Shown here piece after piece: positions 7,676 to 16,157 of a DNA stretch of 37,717 bases. A program made the position numbers and the translations under genes. Position 1 is the stretch's first letter; every line of letters begins with the position of its first letter. Source of the stretch: Algoriphagus sp. (GTDB taxonomy: Bacteria > Bacteroidota > Bacteroidia > Cytophagales > Cyclobacteriaceae); contig JAJTDZ010000031.1 in NCBI GenBank assembly GCA_021298245.1, positions 1 to 37,717 of the forward strand, in the 5' to 3' direction. The notes under the pieces were generated by a model. That model saw only the letters and a list, made by a program, of their open reading frames with translations, ran no database searches and had not been told where the DNA came from.

Positions 7676-8491
7676 ATGGAATACAAAACACGCATTGAGC
7701 AGGCATGGGATAACCGTGAATTGCTTCATCAACAAGAATTTCAAGAGGCCATTCGCGCCGTAATAGCGGAATTGGATGCGGGAAAGCTCCGAGTAGCCTC
7801 ACCTAAAAGTGAGGACTCCTGGGAGGTACACGATTGGATAAAAAAGGCGGTGATCCTTTATTTTCCCATTCAAAAAATGCAAACCATAGAGGTAGGTCCA
7901 TTCGAGTTTCACGACAAGATGGCCTTGAAAACCAATTATGCGCAACAGGGTGTGCGCGTGGTACCTCATGCAGTAGCTCGCTACGGTGCTTTCTTGGCTT
8001 CTGGGGTGGTGATGATGCCCAGCTACGTGAATATTGGTGCTTACGTGGATTCAGGTACTATGGTAGATACCTGGGCTACCGTGGGTTCTTGTGCGCAAAT
8101 AGGCAAAAACGTACACCTTAGTGGAGGAGTGGGCATTGGAGGCGTATTGGAACCGGTACAAGCTGCTCCAGTAATTGTGGAGGATGGGGCATTTATCGGC
8201 AGTAGAGTGATTGTGGTAGAAGGGGTGCGAATCGGGAAAGAGGCCGTCATTGGGGCTGGAGTAACGTTGACGGCAAGTTCAAAAATTATAGATGTGACGG
8301 GGTCTACTCCAAAAGAATACAAAGGTTTCGTTCCTCCGCGATCCGTAGTGATTCCGGGAACATTACCAAAGGAATTTCCTTCTGGTACATATCAGGTCCC
8401 TTGTGCTTTGATCATAGGACAAAGAAAAGCCTCCACCGATCTTAAAACCTCTTTGAATGAAGCTTTGAGGGAAAATAACGTCGCAGTCTAA
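7676..8491 (+). CDS. dapD: 2,3,4,5-tetrahydropyridine-2,6-dicarboxylate N-succinyltransferase
   Basis: DapD transfers succinyl from succinyl-CoA to tetrahydrodipicolinate in the lysine/meso-diaminopimelate pathway. The 271-residue length is usual for the family. After an alpha-helical N-terminal domain (about 1-95) comes the left-handed beta-helix of hexapeptide repeats: VVMMPSYVNIGAYVDSGTMV, GSCAQIGKNVHLSGGVGIGG, and IVEDGAFIGSRVIVVEGVRI. The C-terminal strand region with PPRSVVIPGTLPKEFP is also characteristic. It is complete, and its stop TAA overlaps the next gene's ATG by one base (TAATG), suggesting coupled translation with the TPR lipoprotein. No link between the two functions is known to me. 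Confidence 0.96.
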   Translation: MEYKTRIEQAWDNRELLHQQEFQEAIRAVIAELDAGKLRVASPKSEDSWEVHDWIKKAVILYFPIQKMQTIEVGPFEFHDKMALKTNYAQQGVRVVPHAVARYGAFLASGVVMMPSYVNIGAYVDSGTMVDTWATVGSCAQIGKNVHLSGGVGIGGVLEPVQAAPVIVEDGAFIGSRVIVVEGVRIGKEAVIGAGVTLTASSKIIDVTGSTPKEYKGFVPPRSVVIPGTLPKEFPSGTYQVPCALIIGQRKASTDLKTSLNEALRENNVAV

Positions 8492-9105
8492 TGGGATTAA
8501 AATATACACTAAGTCTGCTCCTAGGCTTTGTCTTGGGTGTAGGAATGAGTTCTTGCACAAGTCAGGAAGAAAAGTCCCTGGCTGATTCTCAATTTTCCCA
8601 AGGAGAATACGCTGAAGCTATAATTAGCTATACAGAGGAATTAAAAACCAATCCCAAAGACATCAATTTGCTTTTCAGTAGGGGAAGAGCCTATCAAGAA
8701 TTGGGGCAATTGCTGCAAGCACAGGCTGATTTTGATTTGGCTTTACAGCAGGATCCTAAAAATTCTCAAGTACTCATGAGTTTATCTTTGGTGCACTTGG
8801 ATCAAGGGAGTTATGCCAGCGCCTTGCTGCATGCCACTAAAGCTGAGGAAATCGATGGGCCTTTGGCCATGTCTTCTCTACTGAAAGCGAGAGCTTTTCA
8901 TCGACTGGGAATGCCCGAAGAGGCCCTAGATTCTTATGGGATGGCAATTCAGTTAGATAAAAATTTTGCACAAGCCTATTTCAATCGAGGAATTTTGAAA
9001 ATAGCTTTAAAACGAACCAAGGAAGCCTGCGAGGATTTTCAACAAGCAGCTTCTTTGGAATATGCTGGTGCAGAACAAGCGTTAACTTCCTACTGTAGAA
9101 ATTAA
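8491..9105 (+). CDS. TPR-repeat lipoprotein
   Basis: A 204-residue exported protein with a lipoprotein signal (hydrophobic LLLGFVLGVGM then SSC, lipid-modified Cys about 22). The rest is made of tetratricopeptide repeats, about five 34-residue units, for example FSQGEYAEAIISYTEEL, GRAYQELGQLLQAQADFDLA and ARAFHRLGMPEEALDSYGMA. The last ends in a short Cys-containing tail. TPRs mediate protein-protein contacts; no enzymatic motif is seen. It is translationally linked to dapD by TAATG and converges on the zinc-finger gene 17 bases away. The specific role is unknown. Confidence 0.85.
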   Translation: MGLKYTLSLLLGFVLGVGMSSCTSQEEKSLADSQFSQGEYAEAIISYTEELKTNPKDINLLFSRGRAYQELGQLLQAQADFDLALQQDPKNSQVLMSLSLVHLDQGSYASALLHATKAEEIDGPLAMSSLLKARAFHRLGMPEEALDSYGMAIQLDKNFAQAYFNRGILKIALKRTKEACEDFQQAASLEYAGAEQALTSYCRN

Positions 9106-9122
9106 TTTTTTTGAGCCTCCAC

Positions 9123-9836
9123 TTATTGTTTAGGAGAAACTTGGGTTTGTTCCTGGGAAGCGTGGTGATTGCACAGCTGATCAGAGGAAAGGTGGCCTGA
9201 ACCATTACAGGTCTTACATTCACTAATTTCTTTTCCCCCTCCGCCGCATTCAGGGCAGGTAAGTCTACCTTTGCCGGAACATCTTTCGCATTCAAAAAAT
9301 TCAACTAGGTTAAACACATTGATCTTTTTGATCATCCCGGTGGCACCGCAGCGGCTACATCCTACCAACCCTTTTGCTTTGCAATAAGAACAGGCTTGCT
9401 CGCTTTGTTTTTTACCTTCGCAAACAAAACAAGTTCGATACCGATAGCCTCTTGCATCGCAAAAATTACAGGCTTCGATTTGTGCGAGGGGAGCTTTGAG
9501 TTTTTCCTTTAACGCTAAGGCTCCATCGTAATGCTGCCCAGTAAACCCAGTGATTTCTAAGTACTTGGATACAAAATTATTGCTATTATCAAATTGACCC
9601 AATTGAAACAAGGTCTCAGCAAAATAATAAGGCATGTCATCGGGTAGAGGCAAACCAGAATCAATTAGGTTTCTAAAAATGGAATTTGCCGTCTGAAAGT
9701 CATTTCTTTCTATGGCTGCCAATGCACCCTTCATCCAGCGATCCGTTTGTCCAAGGTTAACTTGCGCCTGACAATCATTTGTAAAGAAACCTTGCAGGCC
9801 AAGAAGAAGAAAAAAGGTACTGATGAAAGCTTTCAA
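9123..9836 (-). CDS. Exported protein with DnaJ-type CxxCxGxG zinc-finger repeats
   Basis: A 237-residue protein with a Sec signal peptide (MKAFISTFFLLLGLQGFF, cleavage near CQAQ at about 25). A helical TPR-like segment (about 30-115) contains AIERNDFQTANSIFRNLI. From about residue 115 on there is a run of paired-cysteine motifs: CNFCDARGYRYRTC, CSYCKAKGLVGCSRCGATG, CERCSGKGRLTCPECGGGG and CKTCNGSGH, like the cysteine-rich domain of DnaJ. There is no J domain. In DnaJ such motifs bind zinc and unfolded protein; finding them behind a signal peptide and a TPR-like region suggests a periplasmic scaffold or chaperone-like role, which is inference. It is convergent with the TPR lipoprotein. The upstream 193 bases (9837-10029) hold no gene. 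Confidence 0.75.
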   Translation of the reverse strand: MKAFISTFFLLLGLQGFFTNDCQAQVNLGQTDRWMKGALAAIERNDFQTANSIFRNLIDSGLPLPDDMPYYFAETLFQLGQFDNSNNFVSKYLEITGFTGQHYDGALALKEKLKAPLAQIEACNFCDARGYRYRTCFVCEGKKQSEQACSYCKAKGLVGCSRCGATGMIKKINVFNLVEFFECERCSGKGRLTCPECGGGGKEISECKTCNGSGHLSSDQLCNHHASQEQTQVSPKQ

Positions 9837-10029
9837 GTGTTGTTAATTTTAGCAAGTATGCAACTGAAAATCGTTCCTTAAAGAAAAATGACTGACATCT
9901 TTTAAAGATTTATTTATTCCCACCTACAGCAGTCCAAAAATAGGAAGTTAATTCTTTAAAAAATAGAAGAGATCCCTTTTGCTTCAACGAAAAGATGTTG
10001 ATTTTTGGCCTTGAACTAATCTTTTCTAC

Positions 10030-11157
10030 GTGATCATTGCAGTAATTGGAGGAGGGGCTGCGGGTTTTTTTGCAGCCATACACGCATGTGGGCCTGGAAT
10101 TCAGGTACTCCTTTTTGAAAAATCTCCCAAAGTCCTCTCCAAGGTAAAAATCTCAGGTGGGGGACGATGCAATGTGACCCACCGACCCATGGAAATCTCC
10201 AAACTGGTCAAGAACTATCCTAGAGGAGAAAAATTTTTGAAGAAAGCCTTTGCTCATTTCTCTATTGCCGATACCTTTTCTTGGTTTGAGTCTAGAGGAG
10301 TGGCTCTAAAAATTGAAGAGGATGGACGGGTTTTTCCAAGATCCAATACCTCACAGACCATTGTCAACTGCCTGGAAGTAGAAGCTAAAAAGTTGGGCGT
10401 TCAGGTTCAACTTTCTACTGGAATCAAGTCAATTCAACCTTTAGCTCAGGACTATGCGCTGCAAACCGATAAAGGAGAAGTAATCGTCTCCAAGCTTATT
10501 GTAGCTTCTGGTGGCCACCCAAATTTGGGAGCTTATGAGTTTCTTAACTCATTGAATCATAAATTGATAAAACCCATTCCTTCACTTTTCACATTTAATA
10601 CGCCTCAGGAACCTATTCGGGAGTTGATGGGCTTGTCTATGGGGGATACAGTGGTCAAATTAGAAGGCACGAAACTCAGTTACCGCGGCCCTATTCTAAT
10701 CACCCATTGGGGTATCAGTGGACCAGCAGTACTCAAACTTTCCGCTTTTGGTGCAGATTGGTTGCACGAGCACCAGTATACTGCATTTGGGATTCCTGCA
10801 CGTCTTTGGGAACATTTTTGTATTCAAGCTGAAATTTTAGAATCGCAGCTTTTTGGGCAACTTCCCAAAAAGCTGCAGAATAAATTGGTGCAGTGCTTAT
10901 TTTGCTACCCCGTGGTCATGCAAGGGAAAACCACTTTCAAGGAAGAGTTTGTCACTGCGGGAGGAGTAGCCTTAGAGGAAATCCATCCAGAAACCATGGA
11001 GAGTAAAATTCATCCGGGAATTTATTTTGCAGGGGAGGTGTTGAATTTGGATGGGATTACTGGCGGGTTTAATTTTCAAGCGGCTTGGACTACAGGTTAT
11101 TTGGCAGGAATCCATGCAAAAAAAAGAGGCCACACCCATGGCCTTCTTTTAACTTAA
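10030..11157 (+). CDS. NAD(P)/FAD-dependent oxidoreductase, HI0933/YhiN family (apparently shortened)
   Basis: A flavoprotein with an N-terminal FAD-binding Rossmann motif, VIGGGAAGFFAAIHA (5-19), the family's KVKISGGGRCNVT (38-50), DGRVFPRSN, ITHWGISGPAVLKLS, and the C-terminal FAVEAGGV-like block EEFVTAGGVALEEIHP plus FAGEVLNLDGITGGFNFQAA. The start is GTG at 10030, directly before the Rossmann strand; no better ATG precedes it. Family members are usually about 400-415 residues; this one is 375. The shortfall falls between HQYTA and FGIPARLW (residues 252/253, near 10786). There I would expect about 35-40 residues of the middle domain, including an xNW motif. The reaction catalysed by this family is not established. 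A terminator overlaps the last codons. Confidence 0.85.
   Translation: MIIAVIGGGAAGFFAAIHACGPGIQVLLFEKSPKVLSKVKISGGGRCNVTHRPMEISKLVKNYPRGEKFLKKAFAHFSIADTFSWFESRGVALKIEEDGRVFPRSNTSQTIVNCLEVEAKKLGVQVQLSTGIKSIQPLAQDYALQTDKGEVIVSKLIVASGGHPNLGAYEFLNSLNHKLIKPIPSLFTFNTPQEPIRELMGLSMGDTVVKLEGTKLSYRGPILITHWGISGPAVLKLSAFGADWLHEHQYTAFGIPARLWEHFCIQAEILESQLFGQLPKKLQNKLVQCLFCYPVVMQGKTTFKEEFVTAGGVALEEIHPETMESKIHPGIYFAGEVLNLDGITGGFNFQAAWTTGYLAGIHAKKRGHTHGLLLT
11121..11150 (+). terminator. Rho-independent terminator overlapping the 3' end of the flavoprotein gene
   Basis: A-run, AGGCCA (11127-11132), six-base loop, TGGCCT (11139-11144), then TCTTTT. The hairpin lies inside the last codons of the ORF, a compact arrangement. 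Confidence 0.6.
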
Positions 11158-11265
11158 TACCCCTTTAAAAGCCTTATGAGAAGCTCTGAGTCAAAACTAC
11201 CCTATTTGGAGAAAAAGTAGGTTAACAAAAAATGAAATTGGTTTGAAGTAATTTTTAACCTTATT

Positions 11266-12261
11266 ATGCCTGTATTACCTTCTTCCTATGTTTCCCCTCC
11301 TTGGTTTTATTTTAATGCACATGTAGAAACCGTCCTGCCCAGTGTATTTAGGAAGGTTTTAGGAGTAAATTATAGCAGAGAAAAAATAGATACTCCAGAT
11401 GGGGATTTTTTGAATTTGGATTGGTCTTGCGTGGGAGGAGAACGGCTTTTAATCGTTTCCCACGGTTTAGAAGGAGATTCTCAGCGGCATTATGCCCGTG
11501 CTTTGGTCAAATTATTTAATCAGCACGGCATGGATGTGTTGGTTTGGAATAACCGTTCCTGCGGGGGTGAACTCAACGTGCAACCGGTATTGTACCACCA
11601 TGGATCCAGTCAGGATTTGGATACGGTCGTGCAGCATGTGCTTGCTACCCGTCGCTATGCTGAACTTTTCCTTGCGGGAATCAGCATGGGAGGGGCACAA
11701 ACGTTGAATTACTTGGGTAAAAAAGGGGTGGATGTTCCCTGTATTTTGAAAAAAGCAGCCGTTTATTCTACTCCAGTACACTTGCCTTCCAGTGCAGCTA
11801 CCCTACGTCGTCCTGGGAATAAATTCTACGCCGAGAAGTTTTTAAGGAAGTTGAAAAAGAAAATGGAGGCCAAAGGGAAGCAGTATCCGGGCTTGATCGA
11901 TTTGGAACGATTGCCTGATGTTCGCAATTTTGATGATTTTGATACGCATTACACTGCCAAATTGCATGGTTTTGCAGATGCAGTTGATTTTTATGAGCAG
12001 GCAAGTCCCCATACGAGATTAGAAGAAATTTCAATACCCACACTGATCTTGAATGCAGCCAATGACCCCTTATTGGGTAGGGAATGCTTTCCGATGAGCA
12101 TTGCTCAAAGGAGCGAGAAAATTTTCTTGGAGATTCCCAGCCGAGGAGGACATACTGGATTTACGGTACGCGGATCAGAATTTACCTACGCAGAATATCG
12201 CCTACTTGAATTTCTGACTGATATTCAATTCACAAGATCGGACAAGAAGAATAAGGCTTGA
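11266..12261 (+). CDS. Alpha/beta-fold hydrolase, YheT family
   Basis: A 331-residue alpha/beta hydrolase resembling E. coli YheT and related esterases. Family features are TPDGDFLNLDW (about 44-54), the oxyanion part SHGLEGDSQRHYAR, the conserved NRSCGGELN, the nucleophile elbow GISMGGAQTLNYLG with the likely catalytic Ser at about 142, FADAVDFYEQASP, NAANDPLL with the Asp, and GGHTGF with the His. All catalytic positions are present and the length is normal. It was probably transcribed on its own: 108 bases separate it from the flavoprotein, whose terminator intervenes. The physiological substrate is unknown. It converges with lhgO, whose stop is 10 bases away. Confidence 0.88.
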   Translation: MPVLPSSYVSPPWFYFNAHVETVLPSVFRKVLGVNYSREKIDTPDGDFLNLDWSCVGGERLLIVSHGLEGDSQRHYARALVKLFNQHGMDVLVWNNRSCGGELNVQPVLYHHGSSQDLDTVVQHVLATRRYAELFLAGISMGGAQTLNYLGKKGVDVPCILKKAAVYSTPVHLPSSAATLRRPGNKFYAEKFLRKLKKKMEAKGKQYPGLIDLERLPDVRNFDDFDTHYTAKLHGFADAVDFYEQASPHTRLEEISIPTLILNAANDPLLGRECFPMSIAQRSEKIFLEIPSRGGHTGFTVRGSEFTYAEYRLLEFLTDIQFTRSDKKNKA

Positions 12262-12270
12262 AATACAAAT

Positions 12271-13470
12271 TTAAAATCTCTTGAGCACCATATCAGCCAC
12301 GGTGCCGCCAATGGAAAGCGAACTGGTAGCAGCTGGTGAGGGAGCGTTGAGCACGTTGATCGCAAACTCCGACTCCCGAATTGCAAAGTCATCCAAAAGT
12401 CCTCCCCTGCGATCACATGCCTGCGCACGGACACCTGCCCCTCCTTCTACGAGGTCATCTTCTTGGATTTCAGGAATCAGTTCTTGAAGCGCTTTGGTAA
12501 ATGCAGCTTTGGAGAACGAGCGATAAAGCTCTCCCAATCCTGTTTTCCAATACTTTCCTGCCACTTTTTGGAAACCTGGCCAAGCTAAGGTTTCCATAAA
12601 TTCAGAAAAATTGATTTGAGACTTTTTATAACCTTCCCTTCGAAATGCCAGGACGGCATTGGGACCTGCCTCTACACCTCCTTTTTTCATCCGGGTAAAA
12701 TGTACCCCCAAGAAAGGAAAGTTAGGGTCAGGAACGGGGTAAATGAGGTTGTTGACCAGGTATTCTCGTTCTTTTTTGAGTTTGAAGTATTCTCCACGAA
12801 AAGGAATGATTTTAACATCCTTGATGGATTCGTCGTTCATGCGAGCCACTTTATCAGAGTACAAGCCTGCACAATTTACCAGCAGTTTAGCTTGAAAAGT
12901 TCCTTTTGAAGTTTCAATATAATTTATAGAATCTTTCTGACTGATTTTTAGTATTTTATGTTCTAAAAAAATTGATCCTCCTCCTTGAATTATTTTCCTT
13001 CCGTAGGCTAAGGCTACTTGAAAATAATCTACTATTCCGGTTTGAGGTACATGTATGGCAGCTACACCCGTACAATGGGGTTCGTAACCCTTCAATTCTT
13101 CTAAGGTAATTTTACGTGTTCCTACCAGTCCATTTTGCAATCCCCGCTCCAAAAGAGTATCTAAGATGGGAATTTGTTCTTTTCTTGTCGCTACAACTAC
13201 CTTACCGGTGATTTCGTAGGGTATTTTTTCTTGTTGGCAAAACCCTACCAATTCGTGGTATCCTTTGATGCAATTGATGGCCTTGAGGGATCCAGGTTTG
13301 TAATACAGACCTGAATGGATTACTCCTGAATTATTGGCGGTTTGGTGCTTGGCGAGTTGGTTTTCTTTTTCCAGAACAGCAATTTTTAGCTCAGGTCTGG
13401 CTTGGATCAACTTGTAGGCTGTAGCAAGTCCCACAATTCCTCCTCCAGCCACAACTACATCGTACGTCAT
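12271..13470 (-). CDS. lhgO: L-2-hydroxyglutarate oxidase
   Basis: A FAD-dependent DAO-family oxidase of 399 residues, oxidising L-2-hydroxyglutarate to 2-oxoglutarate, probably membrane-associated and passing electrons to quinone as in E. coli LhgO (YgaF). Motifs: YDVVVAGGGIVGLATAYKLI (FAD Rossmann), the family's NNSGVIHSGLYYKPGSLKA with the FAD-attachment-region His, VPQTGIVDYFQVALAY, LVNCAGLYSD, PFRGEYF and the C-terminal GAGVRAQACDRRG and NAPSPAATSSLSIG. ATG at 13470 is chosen over an in-frame start at 13509, because the longer version adds 13 residues before the FAD motif and a good -7 element lies inside that extension. The gene looks complete. Confidence 0.93.
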   Translation of the reverse strand: MTYDVVVAGGGIVGLATAYKLIQARPELKIAVLEKENQLAKHQTANNSGVIHSGLYYKPGSLKAINCIKGYHELVGFCQQEKIPYEITGKVVVATRKEQIPILDTLLERGLQNGLVGTRKITLEELKGYEPHCTGVAAIHVPQTGIVDYFQVALAYGRKIIQGGGSIFLEHKILKISQKDSINYIETSKGTFQAKLLVNCAGLYSDKVARMNDESIKDVKIIPFRGEYFKLKKEREYLVNNLIYPVPDPNFPFLGVHFTRMKKGGVEAGPNAVLAFRREGYKKSQINFSEFMETLAWPGFQKVAGKYWKTGLGELYRSFSKAAFTKALQELIPEIQEDDLVEGGAGVRAQACDRRGGLLDDFAIRESEFAINVLNAPSPAATSSLSIGGTVADMVLKRF

Positions 13471-13488
13471 AGGTGATAAAATTTTGTT

Positions 13489-13496
13489 CAAAGGTA
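13489..13496 (-). promoter_or_regulatory. -7 promoter element for lhgO
   Basis: TACCTTTG on the minus strand is a perfect TAnnTTTG, 18 bases upstream of the lhgO ATG at 13470. I see no clear TTG at the -33 distance. It argues against the longer start at 13509. Confidence 0.45.
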
Positions 13497-13633
13497 AGGT
13501 AAAGACCACGATTCTACTTCTCAGGGAGTGTAAAAATCCCGATTGTAACTTTAGTTTTTTTTTATGCGTTCGATCAAGAATGTTTTGGAATGCTGCTTCG
13601 GGGGGCGGGCATCCAAGTGCTCAAAAATACTCC

Positions 13634-13641
13634 TACCTTTG
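13634..13641 (+). promoter_or_regulatory. -7 promoter element for the DUF5686 gene
   Basis: TACCTTTG, a perfect TAnnTTTG followed by CA, lies 31 bases upstream of the ATG at 13673. The -33 region is unclear (TTCGG near 13597-13601 is too far for a confident call). With the element at 13489 it makes this a divergent promoter region. Confidence 0.5.
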
Positions 13642-13672
13642 CATTCAAGGTGTGGACTTCACCTAGCCAATC

Positions 13673-16051
13673 ATGTTAAGAAGTTTATTCTTTGGAGTTG
13701 CTCTCCTACTTTCTACCTTTTGTTATGGTCAATTTACCCTTTCTGGAAAGGTCACAGATGCAGAAACTGGTGATCCTATTCCATTTGCTAGTGTATTTTT
13801 AAAGGGAAAAACCTCCGGTACAAGCACTGATTTTGAGGGGAATTATCTTTTAAAAGTTTCCAGTTTAAGTGACAGCCTTTCAGTAAGTTATCTGGGTTAC
13901 ACCACCCAGTCGAAGCCGCTCACCAAAGCTTTGCAGCAGCAACTTAATTTCCAGCTTTGGCCAAGCGACTTTCAATTGAGCACCTTCGTGTTTGAATCTG
14001 GAGAACATCCTGCATTTCAGATCATTCGAGAGGCAGTGGAGAGAAGGAAAGATTTTGATAAGAGGAGTTTGCAGGCTTACCAAACAAAGAATTATACCAA
14101 AATAGAGTTGGATGTAGACAACCTTTCCGAAGAGTTTCGGCAAAGGCGTACGGTAAGGGCCGTCACTTCGGTTTTGGACAGCATAAGTATGCTCACCAAC
14201 GACGAGGGAGAGAAGATTTTGCCCGTATTTTTTTCGGAGACGGTTTCTAGTTTTTATTACAGAACTAATCCGGAGCTCAAAAAGGAAATCATAGAAAAAA
14301 CCAAGGTAACGGGAGTAGGTATCACCGATGGGTCCACTACTTCCCAGGTGACAGGAGCCTTATTTCAAGAATATAATTTTTACCAAAATTGGTTAAGGAT
14401 CCTAGACAAAGACTTTATTTCTCCAATTGCTGAAGGCTGGAAGACCTATTACGATTACGATTTGATGGAGGATGTACTGGTGGATCAAGACAGTTGCTTC
14501 AAGCTGTTGGTATACCCGAGAAGAGAACAAGATTTGGCATTTACTGGGACCATCTGGATAAAAAAATCAGACTATTCTCTTAAGCAAGTTGACTTGAGTA
14601 TTCCTAAGGCAGCCAATCTAAATTTTGTGGAAAAGATCAAAATCCAACAAGAGCTGCAGGCTACTCCAGCAGGACCTCTCTTACCTGCCAAAACGCGGGT
14701 TTTGGTAAAAATTGGGCAAATCACCGAAAATACGGCAGGCCTTTTGGCAAAATTTTATACGGCCACAGAGCAGGCGGAAGTAAATCAGCCTAAGGAAACT
14801 TCTTTTTTTGATCAAGCAGTGGTGTTGAAGCCCGACTTCAATCAGGTACCTCCTGATTTCTGGCAAAATACCCGGCCTGACTCTTTGAGTAAGGAAGAAT
14901 TGGCCGTATTGCAGATGGTTGATACTTTAAAAAGAATCCCTATTATCCGGTTTTATTCAGAGAGTTTGAAGTTTTTTGCTTCAGGCTACCTTCCTGTGAA
15001 AAAATTGGATTTGGGTCCTTGGACGGAATTTGGTAACTACAATAATGTGGAAGGGTTAAGGTTTGGCTTGGGTCTACGAACCAATTATTCATTCTCAAAT
15101 AAATGGTTGCTAGAAGGTTATGGCGCTTATGGGTCGGTTGACCAACGATGGAAGTACAAAATTGCTTCCACCGTAATCTTGTCCAGAAGGCATTGGACGA
15201 GCTTGGAAATAAAGGCGGGTAGGGAATTGGATCAGGTAGGTTTGGAGATGGAAAACCTAGAGGGAAACTCTATTTTTCTAGCAGCTAGCCGTTTTGGCAC
15301 CTTACGTAGACCTTTTGTGTCTACCACCCAAAAAGGTACAGGAGAACTACTTTCTTCTTTTCGATCTGCTGAGCTCCGTGCGGGAATTCGCTACGGGAGA
15401 GACGAAATCATTATCATCAACGACAATACCAGATCTTCTTTAGGACCTAGAAATTGGCCCATCTTGGAAGCAAGGTATGCTCAAGGAATCTCCCGTCTAG
15501 GTGGGGAAATTCCTTACAGTAGATTTAATTTTTATTTGTATCACCGAATTCCCATGGGAATTTTGGGTACAGGGCGCTATGAAGTGGACGCCGGCAAACT
15601 TTGGGGAGAGGTACCCTATCCTTTGCTGAAAAACCATCTGGGAAATGAAACCCTTTTCTACACTACTGCCGCATTTAACACCATGAATTTTAATGAATTT
15701 GCCTCAGACCAATTTATAAATCTGAGGTATAGACAATCTTTCGAAGGCTTTTTATTCAATTCTCTTCCAGGAATTAAGAAATTAAATTGGAGGTTGGTGG
15801 GAAATGCCAATGTCTTGATGGGTAGCGTTAGGAGCGAAAACCTTGCTAATTTACCTTCAGTTAGTCCAGAGGGCGTTCCATTGACAACTTTTGGTCGACT
15901 AAATCCCAGTATTCCCTATGTGGAATTGGGGTATGGAATTGAGAATATTTTTAGATTTTTTAGAGTGGATTTTTTTCATCGGATGACCTACCTGAATCTT
16001 CCTGAGGCTAGGCCTTTTCATGTCAAAGTGAGCGCTCAAATTATTTTGTAG
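13673..16051 (+). CDS. Outer-membrane DUF5686 protein with N-terminal carboxypeptidase-regulatory-like domain
   Basis: A 792-residue exported protein. Signal peptide LFFGVALLLSTFCYGQ (cleaved near residue 20), then a CarboxypepD_reg-like beta-sandwich (about 20-105) with SGKVTDAETGDPIPFASVFL and TSTDFEGNYLL and SVSYLGYTT, as in the N-termini of TonB-dependent transporters. There is no plug/barrel signature of SusC. The remainder matches the DUF5686 family of Bacteroidota, with a beta-rich C-terminal half of alternating aromatic strands (for example GLRFGLGLRTNYSFSNKWLL) that probably forms an outer-membrane barrel, ending in the aromatic/hydrophobic strand VKVSAQIIL. Role unknown; surface remodelling or nutrient-related. 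It appears complete and is separately transcribed from thrS. Confidence 0.85.
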   Translation: MLRSLFFGVALLLSTFCYGQFTLSGKVTDAETGDPIPFASVFLKGKTSGTSTDFEGNYLLKVSSLSDSLSVSYLGYTTQSKPLTKALQQQLNFQLWPSDFQLSTFVFESGEHPAFQIIREAVERRKDFDKRSLQAYQTKNYTKIELDVDNLSEEFRQRRTVRAVTSVLDSISMLTNDEGEKILPVFFSETVSSFYYRTNPELKKEIIEKTKVTGVGITDGSTTSQVTGALFQEYNFYQNWLRILDKDFISPIAEGWKTYYDYDLMEDVLVDQDSCFKLLVYPRREQDLAFTGTIWIKKSDYSLKQVDLSIPKAANLNFVEKIKIQQELQATPAGPLLPAKTRVLVKIGQITENTAGLLAKFYTATEQAEVNQPKETSFFDQAVVLKPDFNQVPPDFWQNTRPDSLSKEELAVLQMVDTLKRIPIIRFYSESLKFFASGYLPVKKLDLGPWTEFGNYNNVEGLRFGLGLRTNYSFSNKWLLEGYGAYGSVDQRWKYKIASTVILSRRHWTSLEIKAGRELDQVGLEMENLEGNSIFLAASRFGTLRRPFVSTTQKGTGELLSSFRSAELRAGIRYGRDEIIIINDNTRSSLGPRNWPILEARYAQGISRLGGEIPYSRFNFYLYHRIPMGILGTGRYEVDAGKLWGEVPYPLLKNHLGNETLFYTTAAFNTMNFNEFASDQFINLRYRQSFEGFLFNSLPGIKKLNWRLVGNANVLMGSVRSENLANLPSVSPEGVPLTTFGRLNPSIPYVELGYGIENIFRFFRVDFFHRMTYLNLPEARPFHVKVSAQIIL

Positions 16052-16157
16052 GTAAAAGTTTGGCTCTTTCTGATGTAAATAATTTTCCTTTGGGACCCTT
16101 TTGTGCATATTTGCAGCAAATTCATATGCCTGTTTGTATAGGCAGTAAAACCTAAGT

